64,000 nucleotides of DNA from Franzmannia pantelleriensis (GCF_900102875.1 NZ_FNGH01000004.1:1-64000); one strand, 5' to 3'; counted from the stretch's first letter, positions 36,464 through 45,466 are shown. Notes: a model not told the origin generated them from the letters alone. Translations and numbers: made by a program.

Positions 36464-37719
36464 GATTCGTCCCCCGCTTCACCGAACTGCCTGGCAAGCT
36501 CGGTGCTGCCCAGGGTGCGCGGCCGCAGCCGCATGCCGTCACGGGGTTGACCGAGATTGGAGACCACGATCCGCTCGCCGGTTTCGAGCCCGGCGCTGAT
36601 CAGAATCTGGTCCTCACCGCGGTGGAGTACCTCGACCCGCGCGCGTCGCAGGCGGTCCTCGTCGTCGAGCTGCCACACCTCGTCGCCGGGCCGAAGCGCC
36701 TGGGCCGGCAGCGCGAACAGGTCGTCGCGGGGGCTGGCGATGATCTCGGCGCGCAGTAGATCGCCAAGGCGCAGTGCCGGGCCGTCGCTGTCCAGCGCCA
36801 GCGGGTCGTCGACCTGCACCAGCAGTTGGGTTTGCAGGCCGCCCTCGTCGAGCGCCGGCAGCACCGACAGCACTCGGCCGCGGCGCTCTGCCCCCGCCGG
36901 CCAGCCGCGGCTGGTCAGGCGCACCTCGGCACCGCTGGTTGCGTCGTCTTCGGTCTGTCCGGCATCGATCCAGCTCAGGGCCTCACCGGGCAGCGAGAGC
37001 TGGACCCAGAAGTGCGAGACATCGACCAGGTGCAGTAGCTCGGTGCCGGCGGAAATTTCGCTACCGCTCCCTACCAGACGCGCCTGAATCATGGCGCGGT
37101 AGGGGCTGGTCAACTGGGTGCGCGACAGGTCGAGTTCGGCCTGCTCCAGGGCTACCCGGGCGCGTGCCACGCCGGCCTCGGCGGCGCGTAGCTGCGGTTC
37201 GCGCAGTACCAGGGCGCGGCGTTCGGCGGGTAGCTCGCGACCGAACGACTGGTACTCGCTCTGTGCGCGAAGCTGCTCGCCACGCTCGGTGGCGAGTTCG
37301 GCTTCGGCCTGGCTGAGCTCGGCCTGGGCGGCGCGCAGCGCCAGGCGGTAGTCGCTATCGTCGATGGCCAGCAGTGGCTCGCCGGCCGCCACCACCCGGC
37401 CGGGAACCACCCCTGGAGCGAAGGCGTCGAGGTGGCCAGCGACGCGGCTCGAGAGGAAGGTCTCGCGTTCGGCCAGGACCCGGCCGTAGCCGTGGATCTG
37501 CGGCGCGGCCGGGCCGCGAGTGGCCTCGATCACGTCGACCACAGGCGGCGGCACCTCGGGTGGCGGACGCCGCTCGACCCGCGGCGGCTGGCTGATCAGC
37601 CAGTAGGCGACGCCCAGGCCGACCGCCAACACCAGCAGTGCCGCGCTTGCCCCCAGCCGAATACGCCCCCGTTGGCGGAGGCGTTGGGTCGAGCTGGGGG
37701 GAACTGAAGTGACGGACAT
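36460..37719 (-). CDS. RND efflux pump periplasmic adaptor (membrane fusion protein)
   Basis: This adaptor of 419 residues links the pump to an outer-membrane channel. It has one N-terminal membrane anchor (LGASAALLVLAVGLGVAYWL), a split lipoyl domain (VAGHLDAFAPGVVPGRVVAA and SPYRAMIQARLVGSGSEISAG), a helical hairpin between them (about 115-190, Ala/Glu-rich coiled coil), and beta-barrel and membrane-proximal domains. The ATG at 37719 gives a normal leader; a GTG at 37749 is in frame, and neither has a strong ribosome site. It is the first gene of the operon, with GTGCAA repeats 71-98 bases upstream. Confidence 0.9.
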   Translation of the reverse strand: MSVTSVPPSSTQRLRQRGRIRLGASAALLVLAVGLGVAYWLISQPPRVERRPPPEVPPPVVDVIEATRGPAAPQIHGYGRVLAERETFLSSRVAGHLDAFAPGVVPGRVVAAGEPLLAIDDSDYRLALRAAQAELSQAEAELATERGEQLRAQSEYQSFGRELPAERRALVLREPQLRAAEAGVARARVALEQAELDLSRTQLTSPYRAMIQARLVGSGSEISAGTELLHLVDVSHFWVQLSLPGEALSWIDAGQTEDDATSGAEVRLTSRGWPAGAERRGRVLSVLPALDEGGLQTQLLVQVDDPLALDSDGPALRLGDLLRAEIIASPRDDLFALPAQALRPGDEVWQLDDEDRLRRARVEVLHRGEDQILISAGLETGERIVVSNLGQPRDGMRLRPRTLGSTELARQFGEAGDES

Positions 37720-37789
37720 GGACGGCTCATGACGAGAGAGTGGCAGCACACAGCATCGCCGTAGGGGATGCAGCTATTGGTCATGAACT

Positions 37790-37816
37790 GTGCAAGCAAG
37801 GTGCAAGCGTTGGCAA
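37790..37816. promoter_or_regulatory. GTGCAA-type repeats upstream of the efflux operon
   Basis: GTGCAA (37790), GTGCAA (37801) and TGGCAA (37811) are spaced 11 and 10 bases. The same hexamer at the same spacing occurs before the Spy-like gene, at the other end of the module. It lies 71-98 bases upstream of the adaptor ATG, so it may be the autoregulatory site of the BaeR-like regulator. Confidence 0.55.
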
Positions 37817-37843
37817 CTGTCGATACCGACCCTGGCGCCGCGA

Positions 37844-38911
37844 CTATGGGCAGCTTTCGCCTATCATCAGCTCGGTTGACAGTAGACTGTCGACGGCCGG
37901 CGTCAGACCCAGGATCATGCGCGCGGCGATGCGCCCCTTTTCGACGCTGTCCTGGCGCACCGTGGTCAGCCGCGGCGCGCGGTACTGGCCTTCGGCGATG
38001 CCGTCGAAGCCGACCAGGCGCAGGTCTTCGGGTACCCGCAGGCTACGCTGCTCGGCCAGCGTCAGGGCGGTCAGGGCGATGCGGTCGGACATGCACAGCA
38101 GCAGGTCGGGACGCTCGGCGTCGGGCAGGTCGAGGATCGCCTCGATCACCGGCGAACAGACCTCGAAGGTATTCTCCTCGACGTTCCACAGCGGCACGTC
38201 CGCGGGGGTGAAACCTCGCTCCTCCAGCGCCTGGTAGAAACCGTCGAGCCGCGAGCGGGTGATGGTGCGGTTGCCCGGTAGCAGGGTATGTTCCGGGGTG
38301 ACCCGGCCATTGCAGGGCTCGGCGGTGAGGCGCAGATTGATCACCGCCGGACGTTGGGTCGGCGTCGTCAGGGCGTGGTGGGCGATGGCCCGGCTCGCTG
38401 CCTGGTTGTCGACGTGCACCGCCGGACGCCCTTCGATATCGAAGTCCACCGCCACCAGCGGCCGCTGGGCCGGCAGGTCACCGAGCAGGGCCAGGGTCGG
38501 CATCAGGCCGTAGACGATGAAACCGTCGGCGATGTTGGCCGACCCCGGCGCCTGGGAGGCGTGCTCACGCCCGGGAAGCAGCAGCATGGTGTGGCCGTGG
38601 GCATCGAGAACCTCGGCAACGCCGGACAAAAACTCGCTGGCCACGGCGTCGTTGAGGCTGTAGGTCAGGCTTTCGGCGAGTACTACCGCGATGATTCGCG
38701 AGCGACCGGTGCGCAGGCTGCGCGCCTTGGCGTCGGGCCCGCGATAGCCCAAGCGCTTGGCCTCGCCGAGAATGCGCTCGCGCAGGGCCGGCGACAGCTG
38801 ATCCGGGCGGTTGAAGGCGTTGGAGATGGTCGCCGTGGAGACGCCAAGCTCTAGCGCCAGGTCTTTCAGCGTGATGCGGTGGGGGACGGACACGAGCGCT
38901 TCCTTCGCCAT
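37844..38911 (-). CDS. aglR: LacI-family repressor of the alpha-glucoside operon
   Basis: This repressor of 355 residues has a helix-turn-helix LKDLALELGVSTATISNAFN followed by a hinge and a sugar-binding-protein-like effector domain (IIAVVLAESLTYSLNDAVAS at about residue 70; LRLVGFDGIAEGQYRAPRLT near the end). The ATG at 38911 begins MAKEALVSVPHRITLKD; the open frame goes on to 39046 but those 45 residues overlap the ATPase gene and look unreal. It lies directly downstream of the sugar ABC genes in the same direction. The three CTTAAACGATTAAG-type sites between the binding protein and porin genes have the central CG expected for a LacI-family operator. The symbol follows the rhizobial agl system and is tentative. 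Confidence 0.85.
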   Translation of the reverse strand: MAKEALVSVPHRITLKDLALELGVSTATISNAFNRPDQLSPALRERILGEAKRLGYRGPDAKARSLRTGRSRIIAVVLAESLTYSLNDAVASEFLSGVAEVLDAHGHTMLLLPGREHASQAPGSANIADGFIVYGLMPTLALLGDLPAQRPLVAVDFDIEGRPAVHVDNQAASRAIAHHALTTPTQRPAVINLRLTAEPCNGRVTPEHTLLPGNRTITRSRLDGFYQALEERGFTPADVPLWNVEENTFEVCSPVIEAILDLPDAERPDLLLCMSDRIALTALTLAEQRSLRVPEDLRLVGFDGIAEGQYRAPRLTTVRQDSVEKGRIAARMILGLTPAVDSLLSTELMIGESCP

Positions 38912-39008
38912 CTTTATCGATTCAGTTAGCTTGCTATCATAGGCTCGGTAGTGCTCCTTGGCCAGTGCGACCATGGACGCAGCCCCACGTGAGGCGGCGT
39001 CCAGGGTA

Positions 39009-40109
39009 TTACGCCGCCGCCCGGGTGCGCATTGCCGGTAGCGCACGGTCCTGGGCGTCGAAGAGATGGACGTGCTCGGGATCCGGCGTCAGGGCCACTC
39101 GTTGGCCGGTCTGCCACTTGCTGGGCGCCTCGCTGCGGTGGATCAGCAGGGTATCGCCGGCCTCGAGGTAGACATAGACCTCGTTGCCCAGGTACTCGAC
39201 GTTGACGATCTCGAAGGCGTTGTCGCCGCAGGCCTCGTCCAGACGCAGGTGCTCGGGGCGCACGCCCAGGGTCAGGGCGGCGCCGTCGGCATGGTCCGTG
39301 GCGTCCTGGGGCAGGGCCAGCTCATGGAGGCCCGGGCTATGTACCCGGCACCCCTCGCGGCCACTGGCGGCCAGCGTTGCGGGCATGAAGTTCATGGTCG
39401 GCGAGCCGATAAACCCCGCCACGAACTTGGTTGCAGGACGCTGGTAGAGTTCCTGGGGCGAGCCGACCTGCTCTATGCGGCCGGCATTGAGTACCACGAT
39501 CTTGTCGGCCAGCGTCATGGCCTCCACCTGATCGTGGGTGACGTAGATCATGGTGGACTCGAGGCGCTGGTGCAGGCGGGCGATCTCGTTGCGCATCTGC
39601 ACGCGCAGTGAGGCATCGAGATTGGAGAGCGGCTCGTCGAACAGCAGGATGCGCGGCTCCCGGGCCATGGCGCGTCCCATGGCCACGCGTTGGCGCTGGC
39701 CCCCTGAGAGCTCCTTGGGCTTGCGCTGCAGCAACTCCTCGAGCTGCAGGATGCGGGCGGTGGCCATGACGCGATCGTCGACGGTCTCCTTGACCATCTT
39801 GGCGAGCTTGAGGCCGAAGGCCATGTTTTCGTAGACCGTCATATGCGGATAGAGGGCGTAGGACTGGAAGACCATGCCGACGCCGCGCTCCCGGGGTGGT
39901 AGCTCGTTGACCACGCTGTCGCCGATGCAGAGCTCGCCGTCGCTGATCGACTCCAACCCGGCGATCAGCCGCAGCAGGGTCGACTTGCCGCAGCCGGAGG
40001 GGCCGACGAAGACCACGAACTCCCCGTTACCGATGTTCAGGTCCACATCCTTGATGATGTGGGTGCTGCCGAAGACCTTGTTGACCTTGTCGAGGGTAAC
40101 ACTTGCCAT
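39009..40109 (-). CDS. aglK: Sugar ABC transporter ATP-binding protein (MalK/AglK type)
   Basis: This ATPase of 366 residues drives the alpha-glucoside importer. It has a Walker A (GPSGCGKSTLLRLIAGLE), Q-loop (VGMVFQSYALYPHMTV), signature (ELSGGQRQRVAMGRAMA), Walker B (ILLFDEPLSNLDA) and H-loop (YVTHDQVEAMTLAD), then a C-terminal regulatory OB-type domain from about 240 as in MalK/UgpC. It has a strong AAGGAG site. It lies between the alpha-glucosidase and the repressor genes, the arrangement known from agl/thu operons. Confidence 0.93.
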   Translation of the reverse strand: MASVTLDKVNKVFGSTHIIKDVDLNIGNGEFVVFVGPSGCGKSTLLRLIAGLESISDGELCIGDSVVNELPPRERGVGMVFQSYALYPHMTVYENMAFGLKLAKMVKETVDDRVMATARILQLEELLQRKPKELSGGQRQRVAMGRAMAREPRILLFDEPLSNLDASLRVQMRNEIARLHQRLESTMIYVTHDQVEAMTLADKIVVLNAGRIEQVGSPQELYQRPATKFVAGFIGSPTMNFMPATLAASGREGCRVHSPGLHELALPQDATDHADGAALTLGVRPEHLRLDEACGDNAFEIVNVEYLGNEVYVYLEAGDTLLIHRSEAPSKWQTGQRVALTPDPEHVHLFDAQDRALPAMRTRAAA

Positions 40110-40190
40110 GGGGTGTCTCCTTGCCGGCCCGGTGAGAAAGGGGCTCGCCGCGGGCCGGCCTGTTGTTATGAGTGCTGAGATGAGTGTGAC

Positions 40191-41810
40191 TCAGAGCGCG
40201 AACCAGGCGGCCTGGTAGGGCGGCAGGCGCAGGGTCTCGCCGTCGAGCTCGGCCGCGAAGCCATGGCCCGCCAGTGGAGCCTGGATCGCCATGGGCAGCT
40301 GGGCCGCCTGAGGCTCGCCGGACAGGTTGAAGACGCACAGGATGCGCTCGTTGTCCTGCTCGCGCACGAAGCCGAGCAGGTCGTTGCCGACGTCCACCAG
40401 GGCGAGGTCGCCATCGACCAGGGCCGGATGGGCGGTGCGGAAGGTCAGCAGGCGACGGGTGGCGCTGAGCACCGAGGCCGGATCGTCCTGCTGCTCGGCC
40501 ACGGCCAGCGGCAGCTGGCGGGCTTCCACTGGCAGCCAGGGCTCGACGCCCGCGGCGCTGAAGCCGCCATGCTCGGCGTTCTCCCAGGGCATGGGGGTCC
40601 GACAGCCGTCGCGGCCCTTGAACTCCGGCCACAGTACCTTGCCGTAGGGGTCCTGGATGCGCTCGAAGGGCACCTCGGCTTCGGGTAGGCCCAGCTCCTC
40701 GCCTTGGTAGAGGCAGACGCTGCCGCGCAGCGAGAAGAGCATGGCCAGCGCCACCTTGGGATAAGCCAGCGGGTCCTCGTCCGCACCCCAGCGGGTGGCG
40801 CTTCTCACCACGTCGTGGTTGGAGAGCGCCCAGCACGGCCAGGCGTCGCCGGCCAGGCGCTGAAAGCGTTCGATCACTTCCCGGATATAGGCCGCTGAGT
40901 GGGGGGCGTTGAGCAGGTCGAAGGTGTAGGCCATGTGCAGCTTGTCGCCGCCCTCGGTGTATTCGGCCATGCGCTCGAGGGGATTATCGTCGCCGATCTC
41001 GCCCACCGTGGTGGTGCCGGGGAACGCGTCCATCAGCGCGCGCAGGTCGCGCAGGAAGTCGAGGTTCTCCGGGCGGCTCAGGTCATAGACGTGGCGTTGC
41101 CAAGTATAGGGGTTGGTGTCTGGAGCGCCCAGGGTCTTGGCCTCTCCCGCCGGTACCGGGGGGTTATCGCGCAGTTCGGCATCGTGGAAGTAGAAGTTGA
41201 CGGTGTCGAGGCGGAAGCCGTCTACGCCGAGCGCCAGCCAGAAACGCATGTTGTCGAGCTGGGCTTTTCTGACCTGAGGGTTGTGGAAGTTGAGGTCCGG
41301 CTGGCTGGTCAGGAAGTTGTGTAGATAGTACTGGCGCCGCCGTGAATCGAAGGTCCAGGCCGGGCCGCCGAAGATCGACAGCCAGTTGTTGGGCGGGGTG
41401 CCGTCCGGCTTGGGGTCGGCCCAGACGTACCAGTCGGCCTTGGCATTGTGGCGATCGGCGCGGCTCTCCTGGAACCAGGGGTGCTGGTCCGAGGAGTGGC
41501 TGATCACCTGGTCGATCATCACCTTGAGGCCGAGTGCGTGGGCGCGGGCCAGCAGCGCCTTGAAGTCGTCCAGGGTGCCGAACATCGGGTCGACATCGCG
41601 GTAGTCGCTGACGTCGTAGCCGAAGTCGAGCATCGGCGAGGTGAAGAAGGGCGACAGCCAGATGCCGTCGACGCCGAGGCTCGCCACATAGTCGAGCTTC
41701 GCGGTGATACCGGCCAGGTCACCAATCCCATCACCATTGGCGTCCATGAAACTGCGCGGGTAGATCTGGTAGATGACGCCACCGCGCCACCATAGGGTGT
41801 TGTCTTGCAT
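40191..41810 (-). CDS. aglA: Alpha-glucosidase, GH13 subfamily 23
   Basis: This cytoplasmic enzyme of 539 residues hydrolyses alpha-glucosidic bonds of maltose, sucrose-type and related sugars and can transfer glucosyl groups. The (beta/alpha)8 domain shows VIYQIYPRSFMD at the N-terminus, the nucleophile D202 in GVDGFRLDTVNF, acid/base E271 in TTTVGEIGDDN and the transition-state Asp in WALSNHDVVRSATRW. These numbers coincide with those I know for the Halomonas sp. H11 alpha-glucosidase, which the whole sequence strongly resembles. The ATG at 41810 has AAGGA upstream; a frame six residues longer has no ribosome site. There is no signal peptide, so the substrate must be imported by the adjacent ABC system. 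Confidence 0.95.
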   Translation of the reverse strand: MQDNTLWWRGGVIYQIYPRSFMDANGDGIGDLAGITAKLDYVASLGVDGIWLSPFFTSPMLDFGYDVSDYRDVDPMFGTLDDFKALLARAHALGLKVMIDQVISHSSDQHPWFQESRADRHNAKADWYVWADPKPDGTPPNNWLSIFGGPAWTFDSRRRQYYLHNFLTSQPDLNFHNPQVRKAQLDNMRFWLALGVDGFRLDTVNFYFHDAELRDNPPVPAGEAKTLGAPDTNPYTWQRHVYDLSRPENLDFLRDLRALMDAFPGTTTVGEIGDDNPLERMAEYTEGGDKLHMAYTFDLLNAPHSAAYIREVIERFQRLAGDAWPCWALSNHDVVRSATRWGADEDPLAYPKVALAMLFSLRGSVCLYQGEELGLPEAEVPFERIQDPYGKVLWPEFKGRDGCRTPMPWENAEHGGFSAAGVEPWLPVEARQLPLAVAEQQDDPASVLSATRRLLTFRTAHPALVDGDLALVDVGNDLLGFVREQDNERILCVFNLSGEPQAAQLPMAIQAPLAGHGFAAELDGETLRLPPYQAAWFAL

Positions 41811-41948
41811 CTTGAATCCTTGGGTCATGGAAAGCGTTTGGTATTCATTGAGGTCGCCATCAGTTTCCCGACACCGGGACTGATCCGACGGCAGGCCCCG
41901 GGGTGCCGGACCATCGCGAAGGCGCTGTGAACCCTTCCCTGGGCGCTA

Positions 41949-41970
41949 CTTTTGCCATCCATGGCAAAAG
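41949..41970 (-). other. Intra-operon hairpin between permease and alpha-glucosidase genes
   Basis: A perfect nine-base stem (CTTTTGCCA with TGGCAAAAG) and a four-base loop lie in the 225-base gap between the second permease gene and the glucosidase. T-rich on both strands inside the stem, it may be a partial terminator or an mRNA-processing site. The rest of the gap shows nothing recognisable. Confidence 0.45.
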
Positions 41971-42035
41971 ACCTTCGCTTCGACCTGCCCTCGGCGTCCC
42001 TCAGAGGCTCGGGCCCGATGCTGATGATGGTGGAA

Positions 42036-42878
42036 TCAGCCCTTCACGGCGCCGGCGGTGAGGCCGGAGACGATGCGCCGCTGGAAGATGATCACCAGCA
42101 CCACCAGGGGCACGGTAACCACCACCGAGGCGGCCATGATCGGGCCCCAGGGCAGCTCGTAGGCGCTGCCGCCGGAGAGCAGGGCAATGGCGACCGGCAC
42201 GGTGCGCTGGCTGTCGGTGAGGGTGAAGGTCAGGGCGAACAGAAATTCGTTCCAGGCGGCGATGAAGGCCAGTAGCCCGGTAGTCGCCATGGCTGGCCAC
42301 ATCAGGGGCAGAAATACCTTGGTGATGGTCACCCAGGGCGTGGCGCCGTCCATGATTGCTGCCTCCTCCAGCTCCATCGGCAGCTGACGCATGAAGGTGG
42401 TCAGCACCCAGACGGTGAAGGGCAGGGTGAAGATGGTGTAGCTCAGTATCAGGCCGCCCGGGTTGTTGTAGAGGTTCAGCGCGCGAATCACCTCGAACAG
42501 CCCTGAGAGCACCGCCACCTGGGGGAACATGGAGACGCCGAGGATCACTAGCAGCACCGTGGTGCGGCCGCGGAAGCGCACCCGACCCAGAGCGTAGGAG
42601 GCGGTGATACCCAGTAGCAGGGCGATGAACACCACGCTGGTGGCGATCAGGATGGAGTTGAAGATCGCCTGCAGGAAGCTCTTCTGAGTGAACACCTGGA
42701 CATAGTTGGCAAGGCTCCAGGTACTAGGCCACAGCTCGATCCGGAATAGGTCGCTGGAGGGCGTGAAGGAGGTGATCACGGCATAATAGAAGGGAAACAC
42801 CGCAATGATCGTCACGAAGGCCACCAGCAGCCAGAAGCCGATGCGTGTGGCGAGCTTGTTGAACTGGCGCGAGGTCAT
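42036..42878 (-). CDS. aglG: Sugar ABC transporter permease (MalG/AglG type)
   Basis: This inner-membrane permease of 280 residues has six segments. It starts with IGFWLLVAFVTIIAVFPFYY and carries the EAA loop that docks on the ATPase (LPMELEEAAIMDGATPWVTI followed by KVFLPLMWPA). The C-terminus AGAVKG is typical of MalG-type proteins. Its start overlaps the previous permease by four bases, so the two are co-translated. Confidence 0.92.
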   Translation of the reverse strand: MTSRQFNKLATRIGFWLLVAFVTIIAVFPFYYAVITSFTPSSDLFRIELWPSTWSLANYVQVFTQKSFLQAIFNSILIATSVVFIALLLGITASYALGRVRFRGRTTVLLVILGVSMFPQVAVLSGLFEVIRALNLYNNPGGLILSYTIFTLPFTVWVLTTFMRQLPMELEEAAIMDGATPWVTITKVFLPLMWPAMATTGLLAFIAAWNEFLFALTFTLTDSQRTVPVAIALLSGGSAYELPWGPIMAASVVVTVPLVVLVIIFQRRIVSGLTAGAVKG

Positions 42879-43855
42879 GCGTCACCTCCCAGGTTGAGTT
42901 GCTTTCGGCCCAGGTAGAGGTAGGCGATGGTGGCGAGCGCGATGATCAAGAACAGCAGGGTCGAGGCGGCGCTGCCGTAGCCCACGTCCTGGAATTCCAC
43001 CAGCTGCTGGCGAGCGTAGATCGACATCGACATGGTGCTGGTGGAGTTGGAGGTCAGCACATAGATGACGTCGAACACCCGCAGGGCGTCGAGCAGGCGG
43101 AAGATCACCGCCACCATCAGCGCCGGGGTGATCAGCGGCAGGGTCACCTTGAAGAACACCTTGACCGGATGGATACCGTCGACCTCGGCGGCCTCGTAGC
43201 AGTCCTTGGGCAGCATCTGCATGGCGGCCAGCGCCAGCAGGGCCACGAAGGGGGTGGTCTTCCAGACGTCGACCATGATTACTGCCCACATGGAGTAGGC
43301 GGCGTCGGCGGTCCAGGCGATAGGGTCGCCGATGATGCCAAGCGCCATCAGGATCTCGTTGATGATCCCGAACTGGTCGTTGAGCATCCAGGCCCACATC
43401 TGTGCCGAGACGATGGTGGGAATCGCCCAGGGTATCAGCACTGCGGCGCGCACGAAGGTACGGCCCTTGAACTCGGCGTTGAGGATCAGCGCCACGATCA
43501 CCCCGAACACCACCTCCAGCGATACCGAGACGATGGCGAAGTAGAAGGTGTTCCACACCGAGCGCCACCAGATGGGGTCGGCGAGCACCCCGTACCAGCG
43601 GCCGTCGTCATAGACCAGGTAGTTCTCCAGGCCGATGAAGAGGATATCGCTGAGATCGGAAAGCGAGGCGTCGGTGAAACTGAAGTAGAAGGTGCGCAGC
43701 AGCGGCCAGCCGGCCACCATGGCAAGGACTACCAGCATCGGCGCCAGGAATAGCCAGGCGGCCTTGACCCGCTGACGACGCACCTTGGTGCTGCGGTAGG
43801 CCTTGGCCGGGAGGCGCGCCGCGGTGGGCGCGCTATCGTCGAGGGTCGTACTCAT
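42875..43855 (-). CDS. aglF: Sugar ABC transporter permease (MalF/AglF type)
   Basis: This permease of 326 residues has six segments, with an N-terminal cytoplasmic tail of about 28 residues before AAWLFLAPMLVVLAMVAGWP. The EAA motif is LPKDCYEAAEVDGIHPVKVF followed by FKVTLPLITPA. A GGAG site precedes the ATG. It lies 15 bases downstream of the binding protein gene and overlaps the next permease. Confidence 0.92.
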   Translation of the reverse strand: MSTTLDDSAPTAARLPAKAYRSTKVRRQRVKAAWLFLAPMLVVLAMVAGWPLLRTFYFSFTDASLSDLSDILFIGLENYLVYDDGRWYGVLADPIWWRSVWNTFYFAIVSVSLEVVFGVIVALILNAEFKGRTFVRAAVLIPWAIPTIVSAQMWAWMLNDQFGIINEILMALGIIGDPIAWTADAAYSMWAVIMVDVWKTTPFVALLALAAMQMLPKDCYEAAEVDGIHPVKVFFKVTLPLITPALMVAVIFRLLDALRVFDVIYVLTSNSTSTMSMSIYARQQLVEFQDVGYGSAASTLLFLIIALATIAYLYLGRKQLNLGGDA

Positions 43856-43870
43856 GGGAGGGCTCCCGGG

Positions 43871-45142
43871 TTACCAGTTGCGACGCTTGACGCGGGACAG
43901 GTTGCGTTCCAGATCGGCCACCGCCTGCTCGCCGCTCCGGCTGCCGGAGAGCACGTCGTGGGTGGCGCTGAAGAAGGCGTTGCTGACCCGGCCGTAGGCA
44001 TCGCCGGTGACCGCCGAGGGGCGGGCCACGGCATTGACGAAGGTGTCGTAGAGCTCGCCGAAGAAGGGCACCGCCTCGAGCACTTCCGCGTCCTCGTAGA
44101 GGGCCGCCAGGGTGGGGTTGTAGGCGCCTTCGATGGCGCGACGCTTCTGCTCCTCCAGGCCTGTGAGGAAGGCCACCAGCTCGGCAGCCAGTTCGGGGTT
44201 GTCGCTGTAGCGGGAGACCGCCAGGTTCCAGCCGCCCAGGCCGGCAGCACTGGCGCCCTCGGCGCCGGCCGGCAGTTGGGTCACACCCACCTTGCCGCGC
44301 ACCTCGCTGCCCTCGCTTTGGGCAAGTGACCAGGCGTATGGCCAGTTGCGCATGAACACCGCATTGCCGCCCTGGAAGACCCCGCGGGCCTCCTCCTCGG
44401 TGTAGTTGAGCGCGCCGTTCGGGGTGATCTCGCCGATCCAGCTGGCGGCCAGGCCCAGCGCTGCGGCAGCACGCGCGTTGTTGATGCTGATCTCGCCATC
44501 GTGCTCCACCAGGCTGCCGCCGCCGTGGCTGGCCACCCATTCCAGGGCGTTGACGGTCAGGCCCTCGTAGGCGCGGCCCTGGAAGACGAAGCCGTGCATG
44601 CGCTCGTTGCCGGCTGCCCTCTCGGCGTCCTGGATGTCGCGGGCGATCTCGGTTAGCTGTTCCCAGGTCTCGGGGGGCTCGAAGCCGTGCTGCTCCAGCA
44701 GGTCGGTCCGGTAGTAGAGTACCCCGGCGTCGGTGAACCAGGGCATGGCTACCAGGCGGCCGTCCACGGTGTTGTTCTCGATGATGGCCGGGAAGTGGCC
44801 CTCCGCGGCGTCTTCGCCCAATACGTCGGCGAGATCGAGCAGGTGATTGGCCAACAGGCCCGGCCAGATGACGTCGATCTGGAAGATATCGATATCGCTG
44901 GAATTGGCGGAGAGGATCTGCTGGTAGAGCGACAGCCGTTCGGTGGAGGAGTTGGGGGTGGAAACGATATCCACGCTGTGGCCGGTCGCCGCCTCCCAGG
45001 CGTGGACACCCTCCTGGCAGAGGGTTAGCTCAGCGCCCACGGCGCCGCAGGAGATGGTCAGGTCGGCGGCCTGAGATTGGTCGGCTCCGGCCATGACGGC
45101 GGAACCCATGGCGATGGCGGAGAGCAGAGATTTCTTGAGCAT
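43871..45142 (-). CDS. aglE: Sugar ABC transporter substrate-binding protein (alpha-glucoside/trehalose type)
   Basis: This periplasmic receptor of 423 residues has a signal peptide (LLSAIAMGSAVMAGADQSQA, cleavage near AA-DL). The mature fold is MalE-like: LTISCGAVGAELTLCQEGV, QIDVIWPGLLANHLLDLADV, MPWFTDAGVLYYRTDLLEQ and FMRNWPYAWSLAQ. This pattern matches ThuE/AglE proteins binding trehalose, maltose or sucrose. It is the first gene of the operon, has a GAGGA site, and its promoter region carries the CTTAAACGATTAAG operator at 45187. Confidence 0.93.
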   Translation of the reverse strand: MLKKSLLSAIAMGSAVMAGADQSQAADLTISCGAVGAELTLCQEGVHAWEAATGHSVDIVSTPNSSTERLSLYQQILSANSSDIDIFQIDVIWPGLLANHLLDLADVLGEDAAEGHFPAIIENNTVDGRLVAMPWFTDAGVLYYRTDLLEQHGFEPPETWEQLTEIARDIQDAERAAGNERMHGFVFQGRAYEGLTVNALEWVASHGGGSLVEHDGEISINNARAAAALGLAASWIGEITPNGALNYTEEEARGVFQGGNAVFMRNWPYAWSLAQSEGSEVRGKVGVTQLPAGAEGASAAGLGGWNLAVSRYSDNPELAAELVAFLTGLEEQKRRAIEGAYNPTLAALYEDAEVLEAVPFFGELYDTFVNAVARPSAVTGDAYGRVSNAFFSATHDVLSGSRSGEQAVADLERNLSRVKRRNW

Positions 45143-45186
45143 TTGGGGTCCTCGCGGTTGTTGTGTTGTTGTTATGAAGCAGCAAT

Positions 45187-45200
45187 CTTAAACGATTAAG
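45187..45200. promoter_or_regulatory. LacI-type operator, copy 1 (CTTAAACGATTAAG)
   Basis: A near-perfect 14-base palindrome with central CG, 45 bases before the start codon of the binding protein gene. Two further copies lie on the porin side of the same 453-base divergent gap (45143-45595), which has no gene. The likely binder is the LacI-family protein at 37844-38911. Confidence 0.75.
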
Positions 45201-45391
45201 TTCGGGGCTTAGTTAAAACCACTGTCTTGGCCTCATCAACCTAGACTTTTGTCTATCGTCACGCTGAGTGCCTGCCCAGGGGCGTGCCTATCCCTTCATC
45301 TCCCTTCATCGAGCGTCTTCAAGCTGTGCCAGCCAGCCGTTAGTGCATAGACATTGGTCGAAATTTTCTCGATTGGCGTTGAGAGGAGGTT

Positions 45392-45405
45392 CTTAAACGA
45401 TTAAG
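45392..45405. promoter_or_regulatory. LacI-type operator, copy 2 (CTTAAACGATTAAG)
   Basis: Identical over all 14 bases to copy 1, located 205 bases from it and 191 bases before the porin start codon. A 14-base exact repeat in an otherwise unrelated sequence points to a binding site. The spacing would allow looping between copies. Confidence 0.75.
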
Positions 45406-45452
45406 TTTCGGCCGAGTGCTTCGCCTTCCCAGGCCCGCAATGGGTCGTTGGA

Positions 45453-45466
45453 CTTAAACGATACAG
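45453..45466. promoter_or_regulatory. LacI-type operator, copy 3 (CTTAAACGATACAG)
   Basis: Matches the other two copies at 12 of 14 bases, with both differences in the right half. It lies 61 bases from copy 2 and 130 bases before the porin start. Confidence 0.65.

Noticed and set aside
33758-36550. 930-codon open frame on the plus strand
   Set aside because: It is antisense to the RND pump gene. Its composition (Gln/His/Gly-rich) is that of a GC-driven shadow frame, and the pump on the other strand has clear motifs throughout.
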